NCBI GenBank assembly: GCA_947359465.1 | Contig: OX375879.1 | Location: 123,164,486 to 123,228,485, forward strand | DNA from: Metellina segmentata | Taxonomy: Eukaryota > Arthropoda > Arachnida > Araneae > Tetragnathidae | Direction: 5' to 3' | DNA length: 64,000 nucleotides | Part shown: positions 46,620 to 58,700 of the stretch, in pieces | How positions within the stretch are numbered: the stretch's first letter is position 1 | Layout of the letters: every line of letters starts with the position of its first letter | Program-made: the position numbers and the translations under genes | The notes under the pieces: generated by a model | What the model saw: the letters and a program-made list of their open reading frames with translations, nothing else | Database searches by the model: none | What the model was told of the DNA's origin: nothing

Positions 46620-47850
46620 TACTTACCTGACAAGTATACATAACTTTTTACCTGGGCATATTAATTTTTTGTGTCTATTTTATGGTTTTGAAGATACGTC
46701 ATCTCATGTAATTCAGTACATAATCAAACAATACTGGTATTAAGCGAAGTATTGACTGAATATTTCATCATTGCAGTGCAGATGGCGAGGTACAAAAATT
46801 TGAAATGCATCTGTAGTACAAGTTTAAACATTTCACTAAGTGTGTAGTCGCCACTCACTTGTTGGGGATAGTAGATATAGATACAGTTTCAAATCACTCG
46901 AAGGTGACCAGCTACTTCCATCGGTAGACAGCATCACTCATTGATGATATACTCTGCATGTGCAACTGACATTTATTTGTAATTTATCACAATTATTTTA
47001 AACTAAAAACATATATGATCAGATGTTCCTGAAACAGAACATGATGCAGACAGTTCACAGGAGATCGATATTGATGAATATTCTAAAGAAAGTGCACTAG
47101 AAGACGATGATCATGATATTGCCGATGATTTTGATATTTCCAATAATGATAATATTTCTTTTTTTTCCCTTCAAATTATTAATATTTATATATGTCATAA
47201 TAAATAATATTTTCTGCTTTAGATGAATAACAAAAAAATGATTTCCCAATCAAATCAGTTTTACACCGCACAAAACTCGAGTATGTACAAAAAGTAAGGT
47301 TTAAAAAATCCCATTCAGCTGACTTGGTAGCAGCTGAAGTATAACCCACCCTCAGAATACCAGCTGAATATCTAAAAACATCATAAAATAGTACAAAAAA
47401 ACATGTTTACAAGTTTTCAACTGGTGTAAAATACTTGTAATTTTTTTTTTAATGTTTCGATCGTTTTTTTCCGCCTACAACCTCTTGCATTTACTATTTG
47501 TGTAAACAATTTTTTTCTTCACTTCCCTTTAAAAATTTTCACATTGTTTCTAAAAGAGAAACAATTTAAACATTCGAGAAACCTTTCCAAAATAATATTT
47601 GAAAAAAAAAATTAAAGTTTGACATGTTTTTGGTCTTTTAACCGCCACTTCCGGTGTTTTCCATACCTACTTCCAGTATTTTTCCAGCCTTGATTAAAAT
47701 CTTTATATCTCTGCAACTAATGAACGTAGAGAAAAAAATCAAATATATTTTGGAAAGTCAAATAAATACTCTATCAAATAATATCAAAAACTGTTTTTAG
47801 AATTTTTGGTCTAAATGACATTTTACAACGTGTTCGGATACCTTAAATGC

Positions 47851-49049
47851 CAGGCTCTGTACTTGACGCCATTTTGTGTCGATTAATGAGCCCAAATGAA
47901 GTTACCATTTCAAGTTACACTTCGAGTGATGAAATCTCTCCAAACTGACTGTGAGGTTGACGGATATTTAACTCGATCAGTGATTTTCACCGGTGTGCCT
48001 TACGGATGGTCAAACTGTTTAAATTGTGCTTGATTTATTTAATTTAAAAATTTTGCCAGTTGTGTTCACAAAACATTGCAAGCCATTCTAGAATTTTTAA
48101 TACCCATATGAATAAATTTGAGTTCTATTTTGTATCGCAATATATCATAAATAAATTATTTCAAAGATATTTTTAGGAAGCCACTTCAGAGCCGAAAGGG
48201 TGGCTAATTTCAATTATTCTTTTAAATCAATCGAAATTATGTCTATTTTACTTCATATCAGTAAATAATACAACATATTTCATATGAGAACACGTCGCAC
48301 GAATCAGTTTATTATGAGTTAACTTTGGTACTGTTAAACCGATTCCCCCAACAGGTGGAATATGCTCCATGTGATGTTTCCGTGCAATTAGTACGTTTGC
48401 GAGTTCCCGCTTTTGAGCATTTGCATCAATCGAAAGTCTCAAGAGCTTCATCGGGATGCTGAATTACTTTGCGAGAATGGAATTGAAATGGGAAGTAAGC
48501 TTTCGAGTCTCCCTCAATGTATATCACATTGAGGAAGGCTCGAAAAACGATTTCAGGTGATAAGAAAGAGTTTTGATTAAGTTAAAAATTTCATTTCAGT
48601 TGCATGAATAAATGTATTACAAATACAATGAAATCCATGCACTAGTATTTAATTAAAAAAAATTTTAAGTCGCAAAATTCTGTCATGAAAAAAAAAACGT
48701 TCATTGGCTTTTAATTAAATAAGTTCAAGATTGGTTTTCGAATGTTTTCGAATTTATTTTAAATTGTTGTTGGATTCGATATAGGACAGATGACAACAAC
48801 TAAGTTAACCCGTTAGTCCCTCACAAGGAGTGGAACAAGTCGCTTCGGTTCTACCACTCTAGAACGAGCTGCACTCATGACCGTTCGGTCGGTTGAAATG
48901 AAAGGGGAAATGTGAAAACTGCGGCCTCGCGTGTTGGGTTGCCGTAAAAAAGGTAAGCTAGCTTCTCCTTTGGAAGGGGCTGGATCATTTGATTCGCTGA
49001 AGAAATCGTAGAGTGATATTCAGTAAAACATAATAATAAACCTTAAATC
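47851..49049. other. Unassigned stretch
   Basis: No gene is recognised. A minus-strand 67-codon frame (48248-48451) has no known motif. A moderately GC-rich patch at 48800-48960 is unexplained. Confidence 0.4.
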
Positions 49050-49168
49050 TGTCGTGGCCGGAAGTCCTCACGTTGGATTGATGTGGAAGTTTGGAGAGTG
49101 GCGTGCCCGTTCAGATGTTGCTTCGTCATCTGACCTTAGTTCAAAATGACGTGTCGATTTACCGAATG
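49050..49168 (+). mobile_element. SINE-A body fragment
   Basis: It contains TAAATCTGTCGTGGCCGGAA, GATGTGGAAGTTTGGAGAGT and TTGCTTCGTCATCTGACCTT, ending at GTTCAAAATGACGTG. Head and tail are missing. Confidence 0.8.
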
Positions 49169-49321
49169 GCTTAGGCTGTGTGTGTGTGGGGGGGGGGCGG
49201 TGTGGTACCTCGTTCAATTCTAATCCAAAGAACCTTCTCTGTGTGTGAGATACCTCGTCATCGTTTCTTTTATAACCTTTCTAATATCACTTTGATTGGC
49301 GGATAAAATACTTATCCTTAA

Positions 49322-50383
49322 CCCGGGAAAGCCTAGCGGTACCATATGGTACTAGAAATAAAGGTTTAAAATGTTACAATTTTCTTTGTTATAATGCAAA
49401 TATTTTGTTTGTTTGTTAGTAGATGGCACCACACAAGAGAGTGAAAAAATCCTGTCTAGATAATTATTTAAGTGAACAAAACGTCAGATTTTTAATTGAG
49501 CGGACTATAAGAAGCTCTTCTGCTATTTGATGAATTAAACTCAGATCGGACTAAGAAGATATCTATATTGAACCTCCTGATGTTGCAGTAGTATCACAGA
49601 TAATTACTCGGCAGAAGAAGATGATAATAGAAGATGATAGAAGAACTTACAGATAATTTATCTGTTCGTCAGTTACGTGTAAAAGTAGAAACTTCACTGA
49701 AAAAGCCCACAGAAAAGATTATTTAGATTTAGATTCAGAAGAGAGAGGGTCTGGCAAACTCTGCTAACGAAAAAAAGTAGCAAAAAGATTCAAGAAGACT
49801 GGTACAAATAAATTAAAAAGAAATTGGGTTCAAGATGTGCTGCTACAAACTACACTAGTCGAGTTCACACTACGTGCGTAAAATGTGACGTAGGGTGTTT
49901 TTTTTTTTTTTTTTTAGACTTTCACTCAAAATAACATTGGAAATAGACCATGTAATAAAGTTATTGCTTATATTTATAAAAAAATTCAAGTATCATTAGT
50001 AATATTATTGGTATTACCATTTGTCTTGTGCTTTCTGGATAGTGAAAACTTTCTCTTCTTTTCTTAGGATATTTCTTTTTACGATTATATATTTATCAAA
50101 ATGTGTTCTTCTATGCCAAACATTTGTATCTTTGTATAAATTTCAAATTATAAACTGGTAAAAATATATTTAAACCGCTTGCGTCTGTATCAATAAGAAA
50201 TTGCATTGCTTGTAATTTGCTCCCTTAAAAGCCTAGTGGTACCATATGGTACCATGCATTTTTGCCAACATTATTGAAATTTTACAACAAAAAAGGGCTT
50301 TTCCTACATAAATAGCATTCTATCAACAATATACTAGAAAGAAATTGATATTGGAAAAAAAAATTAATTCAGGCTTTGCCGGG
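49322..50383 (+). mobile_element. piggyBac element, family B, internally deleted
   Basis: TTAA flanks both sides (49318-49321, 50384-50387). The termini are CCCGGGAAAGCCT and the inverse of CCCGGCAAAGCCT. The gene remnant starts MAPHKRVKKSCLDNYLSEQN (49423) with an acidic/charged N-terminus. It breaks down and jumps to a C-terminal cysteine segment (CVKCDVG), so the DDE core is missing. A direct repeat AAGCCTAGYGGTACCATATG lies at the left end and again at 50229. Confidence 0.9.
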
Positions 50384-50734
50384 TTAAACTCAATCTATGT
50401 ATAGATGCGTAAGGATCTAGTAAAGATCAGTAAATGTGCAAAATTTTTTATTCGGTTATAAGCATTAACAACTATTTCATTAAAGCGGAGGAATGCTTAT
50501 ACAAACAACATGCTGGGTATTCCATTTTTCAAAGCAGCGCTCACATTTCGAGCCAAAATTTGTACAAAGTTTTCATTTGTATTCCAAATTCTTCGAGTTC
50601 TGATTCCAGAGGTACTGGATAGTTTTTCTATTATACAACAAATTTATGTTTGAAAAATAGTTTTTTGGAATATCATATTTTGTAATCAATTACATCTTCC
50701 AGTACACATGTCTTCATTGATGCGAGCGAAGCGA
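50384..50734. other. Unassigned stretch
   Basis: Nothing recognised. Confidence 0.4.
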
Positions 50735-50998
50735 TCATCCACTTTGTTCGCTTATTGTGACATTTTGCCCTCATCGCTTGCCTTGACCACATATCCTGCC
50801 AAGCTGTCCGTGAGTGACATATTCCCTCTTCTCTACAAAGGGTGAGAAGAGTGCTCACCCCTTGGCGTCGCCGATCAAGTCGACAAAGCGGGTGGGTCGT
50901 AAAAAGGGTGAGCATAGGGAAATGTCTTCGCCACAAAAAGGGTGAGAAAATTATTTGCAACTATTAGTGCCAAACTATTGGTAAACGCGGCTGTCTAA
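50735..50998 (+). mobile_element. MITE family F, copy 3 (5'-truncated)
   Basis: It begins inside the family at GTTCGCTTATTGTGACATTT and continues through AAGTCGACAAAGCG to the right terminus GGTAAACGCGGCTGTC. It is non-coding. Confidence 0.85.
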
Positions 50999-51389
50999 GA
51001 AGAGAGAGAGACAGGTGGTAGCGAGTGGACGTTTCAAATCGTCCTTATCTGTGGTTCAACGTCCACCCGCGAAGGGAGCCGGAAGCGTAGGTTAATAATA
51101 ACCTTGTGCAGCGATCCTCCTCTCTTATGCAACAGCAGAGGGGCGGATGCGACAATCTCTCCGGGACACTCTTCCGCGTTGTCGGTGGCCACAATTGAAG
51201 AGGTGGCCGTAAGAGCGTAATTGCGGCCGCTGGCGCCATTCCCTCCCTCCCAATCACCCGATAAGCGCCATAAATCACCCTTCAAGTGGCTTCTCCGGAA
51301 CAATGTTGCAAACGCACTCTGAGGAACACGAAACACTGACGGGCCTCTGAACGGTGGGAGACTTCCAAACAGCGACCGAACGACGTCGT
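50999..51389. promoter_or_regulatory. GC-rich unique block, possible regulatory DNA
   Basis: About 390 bp are much richer in G+C and CpG than the flanks and match no repeat elsewhere in the window. A GATA-type site (CCGATAAGCG) and an AT-rich homeobox-like site (CCATAAATCA) lie together at about 51260-51280. Open frames here are explained by low stop density. There is no TATA box or clear start. Confidence 0.3.
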
Positions 51390-51605
51390 GTGCGCGGCGA
51401 TTGATGCACGTTAAATCTGTCGAGGCCTCAAATGTCCTGTCGTTGGCGTGGAAGTTTGGAAAGGAGGGACATCTCATGTGTTGACCTCGTCATCTGACGT
51501 TGGTTCGAAACGACGAGGAGTTGTGTCCTCGGATCTCGGTTTGATCCCGGACCGTCGTCAATAGCCCTTTTTGTTGCTGTAGAGCGACGATAATTCAATT
51601 ACCTA
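51390..51605 (+). mobile_element. SINE-A copy, head missing
   Basis: It runs from GATGCACGTTAAATCTGTCG through GGAAGTTTGGAAAGGAGGG and GGTTTGATCCCGGACCGTCG to GAGCGACGATAATTCAATTA at the tail. Confidence 0.85.
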
Positions 51606-51663
51606 CCACGCACCATTTCAGAAAAATGCCGCGGTGGCTCCCATTGTTTACAAAATATATACA

Positions 51664-52245
51664 GCTAAAGCCGCGTGTGCACCGGAGTTGCAAATATTTT
51701 TATCACTCTTTTTGTTGGGAGGACGTTTTACTTTCCCTTGTGCTGACCCCTTTTCGACCCACTCTGGTGTAAACGCTTTGTCGACTTTTATCGGCAACGC
51801 AAAGGGACACACTGTTCTCCTCCCCTTGTAGAGAAGAGTGATCAGCCTTCATCAAGATGTCGAATGTGGAGGATATGTTGAGCAACCTCCGTAAATTGTG
51901 TCGAAACAACAGGCACCCCAAACGAACTGGGTGAGATCCTCGTTAAAAGTGAAAGGCAAGCAATAAGGGCAAAATGTCACAGATGGCGAACAGACGCCGT
52001 GAGCGACCACGGGTGCCGAAGGGCAGAGGGGAGCGGTGATGGGGAAAAAGGGGAGCATTTACATCCCACATTTAGTCCCGCAAGTGTGGCAATCCTTTGA
52101 TATTTACGGACTCCTGGTGGAAAACAAAATTGGGGTAGCAAACTCGCCACCCCGGCAAGAGATCTTGACATTCGGCGTTTCTCGGAACAGCTTCGATGTG
52201 TGGAGGGAGGACGCGTTTGCAACTCCAATGTAAACGCGGCTTGAG
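51664..52245 (-). mobile_element. MITE family F, copy 4 (full length)
   Basis: It starts AAAGCCGCGTGTGCACCG and ends CAATGTAAACGCGGCTT, the two inverted termini of the family. It includes inverted forms of all landmarks (ACTCCTGGTGGAAAACAAAA, GGGCAAAATGTCACAGATGG). Length is about 582 bp, and it is the reference for copies 1, 2, 3 and 5. It has no coding capacity; the superfamily is undetermined. Confidence 0.9.
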
Positions 52246-53143
52246 AGAGGCCTTTCCTGTCCGGTTAAATGGAGAAAGTGTTCCTGCTGCGGAATATACT
52301 TCCTGTGCGTATTCCGAACTTGACGTCACCTGGCTGGTCTATTACTGCAACACGTCTCCAACGTATCAACACGTCTCCAGTAAGAATTTCAAAGAATAAA
52401 TCTCGGAATGATGTGTGAGAGTTGATGGGTCATACCAATACAAAATAAGAACGGAGTACTGGAAGCCCCTGAAATGCTGGTTTGACTCAACGCGTGTCTC
52501 TAAAGGAATCAAAAAGTATCAGCACAACCTCGGGGACTCGATCTGTCCTCTCTTCTGTTTTACCCTCGTCTACCCTTCTAGGTTTTGCTTCTCTCCTTCC
52601 CCTCGTTGTTGCAGCTTGGCCCCCAAATAGGATCTTTTCGCCATACAACCCCAAACCAACCAACATAAATGCACTTAACGATGCATTCAAATAAAATTAC
52701 AAAACTTAAACTTTATCGTAAAATTAATTGATCGCTTTCAGGAGAGGCTTTTTCTGAAAAGCTAAATATAAATGGTGCGAGTGTTTCGGGGGTAGAATCT
52801 GCTTCGTGTCGCCGTATCGCTTAGCCGGAAGTGCAATGCTCTTCTTTCGGCATTTATTCGCACTCTGAATTCTCTTCTTCCACTTATCTGCTCACTCTCA
52901 TATGTATTCTCCAAACGACTGCGAAAAGATGTCTAGTGTCAGGTCTATGGAGAAAGTCATTTTGCGTGCTTTATTTAAAAGTTTAATCAAATGACACAGA
53001 CAATGAAAGTGGTAATCAAACTGTGAGTGCAAATTTTGCAACCTGTAGTAAGAGCTTTTGAGGTGACAAGTTTTCTGTCCGTATTCCGAAGTCACTTGAC
53101 TTGTTCCCTCGAATTCGATTTCAACAGGTCTCCAATACAAATT
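52246..53143. other. Mostly unassigned, with SINE-C tail
   Basis: A SINE-C 3' segment lies at about 52550-52663 (TGTTGCAGCTTGGCCCCC and AACCCCAAACCAACCAAC). The rest is unassigned. Confidence 0.5.
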
Positions 53144-53462
53144 CCATCGACCAACCAGTCTGGTGGTTAAGATGTTAGCCTCTAGATCGGAAGATTCCTG
53201 GATCGAATCCGGGTCAGTGCATGGATATTTGTAATCGTAGGGTGTACAGGCGGCTGGTGCACCTTAAATATGTAGTGGCCGAAATTCTTCACGTTAGGTC
53301 GGTGTGGGAGTTTTGAGAGTGGGGTGCCAGCTCAGGTATTGCTTCGTCATCTGACCGTGGTTCAAAATGAAGCAGTGTTGTCCTCGGCTCTTTCCCTTAG
53401 GGAATTTATCCCGTCGTCAATAGCCCGTTGTGTTGCTCTAGTACGACGGTAATTTAAAAGAA
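53144..53462 (+). mobile_element. Chimeric SINE: SINE-B head on SINE-A tail
   Basis: The head CAACCAGTCTGGTGGTTAAG (A box) and TCCTGGATCGAATCCGGGTC (B box) matches SINE-B at 18505. The body and tail, however, are SINE-A (GGTGCACCTTAAATATGTAG, GGTTCAAAATGAAGC, GTCGTCAATAGCCCGTTGTG). Such head swapping is known for SINE families; the join is within about 53265-53285. Confidence 0.75.
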
Positions 53463-53479
53463 AGTTTTTCGATAAGGTA

Positions 53480-53650
53480 AGGTAATTTAATTAACCTCGT
53501 ACTACAGAGCAACACAATGGGCTATTGACGACGGTCCTGGATCAATCCCCTAAGGGAAAGATCCGAGGACATACCATGTTCTTTTGAACCACGGTCAGTA
53601 GACGAGGCAACACCTGAGCTGGCACCCTACTCTATGAAATTTCGGAATTG
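53480..53650 (-). mobile_element. SINE-A tail fragment, inverted relative to its neighbour
   Basis: TTAACCTCGTACTACAGAGC and CAATGGGCTATTGACGACGG are the inverse of the tail that ends at 53462. The two copies form a tail-to-tail inverted pair with a spacer of about 20 bp. Confidence 0.85.
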
Positions 53651-54094
53651 TATGTGATAGCTAACTGTTTATCGCCAACCGTCTCTAAAAAGACGATAAA
53701 AGCACGAAAGGTAACCCCAATATGTACCACTCTGGAAGCAGAATATAACTCATAAGATCAATAACGAATATCACTAGGTAACAGTATGTCACTAGGCTTC
53801 CGATAAAACTATCCTGTGAGGGTTTTAAGTATATGAAGCGGTGATGTCATTAAAACGACACCACCAGGTTTTTAATAGAAAGGCGCTTATGAGAGCGTAT
53901 TACCCCTTAAGGTTCTAATAAGCAAGTTTTGTGTCGTTCTATCAGAGAGGGAGTGGCATCATAAATACAATACCCCATAAATGCAATTTTCTTGCCCCAT
54001 CATTTATATAAATTCAGTTATCCACAATCTAATTCGAGATTTAAAAAAATTTTGTTTCAGTGATCAACAATAAATTATTTTGTAATTTATATAG
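53651..54094. other. Unassigned stretch
   Basis: Nothing recognised. An AATACCCCATAAATGCAATTT segment near 53970 faintly recalls the hAT iteron at 12050. Confidence 0.4.
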
Positions 54095-54386
54095 GGAGGT
54101 ATTTCAACTAACGTCGTACAGGAATAACACAACGGTCTATTGACGACGGCCGAGATCGATCCGAGGACAACGCCACGTCATTTTGAACCAGGGTCCGATG
54201 ACGAGGTAACACATGAGCTGGCACCTCACTCTCCAAAAATCCTTACCACCTCAACGTGTGGACATTTGAAGTCACGACAGATTAAACGTTCACCAGTTCC
54301 CTTTGCATACGACGGTCATTGGTTGGATTCGACTCGCAATCCACCGGTTGCTAATCCGTTACTCTTCCAAAATCCGTCAATCTTCT
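54095..54386 (-). mobile_element. SINE-A copy, near full length
   Basis: In inverse orientation it includes CACGTCATTTTGAACCAGGG, CACCTCACTCTCCAAAAATC, the CACCAGTTCCCTTTGCATAC region and head remnant GCTAATCCGTTACTCTTCC. Confidence 0.8.
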
Positions 54387-54438
54387 AAAATTAGAAAGGC
54401 CCGGTCAGAAGATCGGACCTTTGTAATTTTAGAAGATT
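54379..54438. repeat. 28-bp-stem hairpin with 4-nt loop
   Basis: Arms 54379-54406 and 54411-54438 are inverse with 3 mismatches in 28 positions. They start AATCTTCTAAAATTA and surround the loop AGAA. The loop is too small for a usual microRNA precursor. The hairpin abuts the head of the SINE copy. Confidence 0.8.
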
Positions 54439-55769
54439 TGAATCCGCTCATTTGAAAAGAAGAAATGAACTATCTTAATACAAGGTAATAGTAGTAAAAT
54501 TTTGGTGTTTTAGTGGGTAAAGCCGCGTGTTTTAAATATTTTTCTCCCATCCTTTTAGGTAAGGAAGAGGATTTACGATCACTTTTCGACCCTGTAAACG
54601 CTTTGTCGACATTTATCGGCAACACAAAGGGGACAGGCATCTCTCTAAATAGTTCTATTAATGTTATCACCAGCTCTCTCCTCAACACACATGCCATTTT
54701 AATCGAATAGCTCACTCACGGACAGTTTGGCGGGAGATGGGGTCAAGGCAATAGACCAAGGCATAGACCCCTTTTATTTACCCGAGTGTAACAAAGCGTC
54801 TGTGTTTCAGAATACCCAGAACCAACAGTCTTCCGAAAGGCGTTTCCTAAGGTTGGCGAGTGGTGGGGGCCCCGAGTAATGACGCAATCAGTATGGCTGC
54901 CGAGTAAGCATTTGACACTTTACTAGCTACCTAGCTACGAAACTAGCTACTCAACGAATCATCGTTAGAGCATTGTTCTTTTGTTTAATTGCTCGTAATG
55001 AAATAACCCTTGTTTTATGTATAACAATATAGTTCGTAAATATAATAGTTATCCTGATATTTAGCCCGAAACGCACATTTTTCGAGTATTTTTGTTTCAT
55101 AGTGAATGTTTAAAGCACAACAACTCTTAAACCGTTAAGAAAATAAAAAACAGGCAAGATTTAAAATGTTTGCTAAGATTGAGGGGATTTAAAAAATGCC
55201 TTAAACATGGCTTTGGTTGCATAAGGAGATAGTAAATGGCGGTTATTGTCTTTCAATTGAAGCCAATAACTGCTTGACGAGTCCGCTGTGGAGGGGATCT
55301 TGAGAATTAACACTGACCTCTTAGTTGTATTAGTATGGACTTGTAATATATTATAATCACAAACAAAGACTAAATTATAAACAAATAAAATAACAAATGT
55401 TTATGTATATTTCGTCTATTGTATCATACGCGTCTTCATAGTAGTTTACCTTAGGACCTAAAATATGTTTTAGTAATTACTCTAATGTAATATTTACCTG
55501 CTAATTAACTGATGCTAAATCTTAATATAGTAAGTATAAATGCTACGGAGGATCACATACTATCTAGATAAGTGTTTGAATAGAGAAAGAACATTTTCAC
55601 AAGAGGAAATGTTTCTCAAGCCCATTCCTCCGAGTAGTGATTAGAGGCGCGCAATGCCCGATGATCTTAATTATTTCAATCTAAAATGGAAAGTTTAAGA
55701 TCGAACGATCTAAACATGTACATAGATGCTATACAGAAAATAACTACAATGTTTTTTGCTTGCAGTAGA

Positions 55770-58700
55770 CCTAACTATGCTTGCTGGATGACTGTTTACC
55801 ATCTGAACTTGCTAAATATTGACTCAGTGTGAAACAGGCCCTTTCTCAAGGTGGTCTCTCTACAAAATGCTCTGAAACATATTTTTCTCGAGTTCCAGTT
55901 GCCATTGCTCTTGAACAAACAGTGAACGCTGAGGCACCATCAAGACTTACTGGTATTACAGCGTTTGCTAACTCCAATTCAGCTATGGCTAGATAGATGA
56001 AAACTAGATCATTACGGAGAAAAATAGTAACAAATTTGTTAGAAGGAAGTGGTGTATCCAGGAAACCAGACTCTAAACAGGACCTTCAAGAAAGACGGAT
56101 CGAAAAAGACAACAAATATGTTGAGTGTGTAATATATTCACTCAAGAGATTTTCAGATCCTTTTGTAGAAATGGACAGAGAAACTCCTTTTAGAAACATA
56201 TCCAATGGGCATGTTGTGGATGATACTGTAAGTAAATATCTCCTAAGTGCTTACTTCCAAGGCACAGAGGCCTTTGAAAATTTTAAGACGTTGTATGTTA
56301 GTGATCCAAGAAATGATGAACTTCCAATACCAAGAAAAATTGTTTTGAACTGTTCTTCTAAAACTATCCAAAGATCAGATAAAAAACCTCCATGTCGTAA
56401 AATGCACACGTGATCTTTTTGTAAGACTTCTCAATATTGTCTCTGAACAGAAGTGTGATATGAGGACGTTTTGGCCTATCCTTTTACCCCAGTTCCCCTA
56501 GCTCTTGGACAGATGGATGGCTCACTGAATAAAACATTCAAATCAAAACTGATGCATAAGTTGGAAGAGCTTCAAAAGGAAGATATCGTATATCCACCCG
56601 TAACTGTGGATACAATAGTTTTCGATGCCGTTCATCCTGTACACAATTAAATTCCCGGATAACTATGGAGCTCTTGCCAACAACATTCTGGGATTAATCT
56701 GTAAAGGTGAAGCCAAAGAAATTCACTTAGTGTTTGACGTCTATGTCCCTCCAACTATCAAGGATACGGAACATGACATACGTAATGCTAAAACATTAGT
56801 GAGTGAAGTAAAAGTGTTTGGACCTGAACAAAAAACTCCAAAAAAAGTATTCAGTGGCTCTATGAAGTGAGTCGTTCAAGACATTTTTAACAAATTTTTT
56901 ATGCAAAGAATGGAGATCTTCCAAATATTGTCACTTGCTAGGCAGTAAGAAGTTATATGTTGCTGTAGAACAGACTTATTACATGCACTCCTGTATAGAC
57001 ACCAACATGAACGTAAATGAGTCGAAAAAACTTGCCTGCCAACACTAGAAAGCAGATACGAGGATAATTTGGTATATTACACACACGACACGAAATGATG
57101 AAGAGAAAAATGTTTTGGTGCGAGCAAACGATTCGGATATTTTAGTGCTAATGTTCTATCACCAAAAGAACTTAAGGAATGCACACTTATGGCTTGAATG
57201 TGGCTTACCTTCAAACAATTCTAGAAGATATATTAACGTCTCAAAAATAGCAAAAGAAATAGGAAGTGAAATAGCCCGACGGCATGCCGGGCTTTCACCT
57301 TTTGACTGGTTCAGTTTACACTGCTGCTTTTACCAGACAAGGTAAAATAAAACTTTTTAATATTCTCACAAAAAGCTTGGCTCATCAAAACAATCTGGCT
57401 AAATTAGGAGAATCCGTCTTGGTGGATGAATTATTGCTGATTGGTGTAAAGACATTTGTGTGTGGTATGTATGGGCATCCTTCGTACGTCTCAGTATCAG
57501 AAGTGCGATACAGTATTTTTAAAAAGAAAACTTCTCCTCTGCTAACAAGTAAACAAGTAAACCGTTGACAAAACTTAAGCATGTTGATCCTACTCTTCTT
57601 CCTACTTCAATAGCTGCTTTGGAACAAAAAATCGAGTGGAGCAATGCTGTATCTTGGATGTGGTAACGAGCAAACCTATGTAAACCATTGGTCCAACCTG
57701 TCGTGGATGGAACATAAAACGGGAAATACCATGTTAAGTGGTATGAAGGGACTACAGGGATTGGACAAAATAATATGAACCCTTGTGAAAAAATATCACT
57801 CGAAAGAAACCTCTCGTATACTCCTGCCCTCGAGCGATAAAGGGTGCGACCTGGCGGATTAGAAAGTACAGCAGTGATAGAAGTCGGATGCGAAGTATAT
57901 TTCTGAATTAAAAATGCATTACGGCTGATCTCTCTGATTTCGATAGAGGTATAATTTTTGAGGCCCGTCTTGCTGGAACCTCAGTAACGATAACGGCCAC
58001 CCTTCTAGGTGTTATGAGAAGTACAGTGTCAACTGTAATGTCAGCATATTTGAAACAGGGAAAAACATCATAAAAAACAACAGTGGTCGAAAATCGAAGC
58101 TGATTGACAGACAAAAAGGCTTTAAAGCAGATTGTGGCAAAAAAAAAAAAAGACACCAACATCCCAGATAACATCTGAGATGAACACACATCTACAGGAA
58201 GCAGTTTCATCAAAAACTATCCGGCGTGAACTGCATATGGTAAATATTCATGGTAGAGCGTCTATTTTAAAACCATTGATTACACCATGCAATGCCTTGA
58301 AGCGAGGAATAGGGTGTCGCGAGCATAAAAACAACAAGGGGAGAGTGTAATATGGTCAGACGAATCGTCGTTCACATTATTCACGACATATGGACGCGTT
58401 TACGTTTGGAGAACGCCACCAGAAGCCTATCAAGTTGACGGTCTTCTACCTACGGTTAAGCATGGCTGCGGTTCAGTAATGGTCTGGGTTGCGATATCAC
58501 ATCGTGGTCTTGGTCCACTTGTTGTTCTGAATGGCCGTGTTACAGGAGAGGATTATGTCAGTCTTCTGACAGACCATCTTCACCCAATGGTGCAAATTGT
58601 GTTTCCTGATAAACGACCAGTCTTCCAAGATGATAATGCTCCCATTCACACCTGTGGAATTACCCGAGACTGGTTTTATTAACACGACGATGAAATAGAG

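Larger units (their letters stand above)
45117..47371. mobile_element. Fold-back element with exon-bearing arms
   Basis: Two inverted arms (about 45230-45690 and 46855-47335) match over most of their length. They extend from CAGCTGAATG-type outer motifs through AATAATGAGAAT-type sequence into a small gene start. Outer ends carry extra TTCAGCTGG palindromes, including a separate 140-bp inverted unit at 45117-45257. The loop holds a 572-bp mariner-type MITE. Exact termini and target duplication are not resolved. Confidence 0.6.
44690..47850 (+). repeat. Dispersed repeat G, split by a fold-back element
   Basis: The left part (44690-45060) matches 61370-61700. The right part (about 47480-47850) matches 61915-62225. 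Landmarks include ATAGCATTGGGATAAAAAT, CTTCAAACGTGTTACATGAA and CACTTCCGGTGTTTTCCATA. The uninterrupted copy at 61370 shows that everything between here is inserted or rearranged. It is non-coding; the superfamily is unknown. Confidence 0.8.

Noticed and set aside
51034..51477. 147-codon minus-strand open frame
   Set aside because: It spans the GC-rich block and runs into a SINE-A copy. A host gene would not be expected to end inside a SINE in this way, and no motif supports it.
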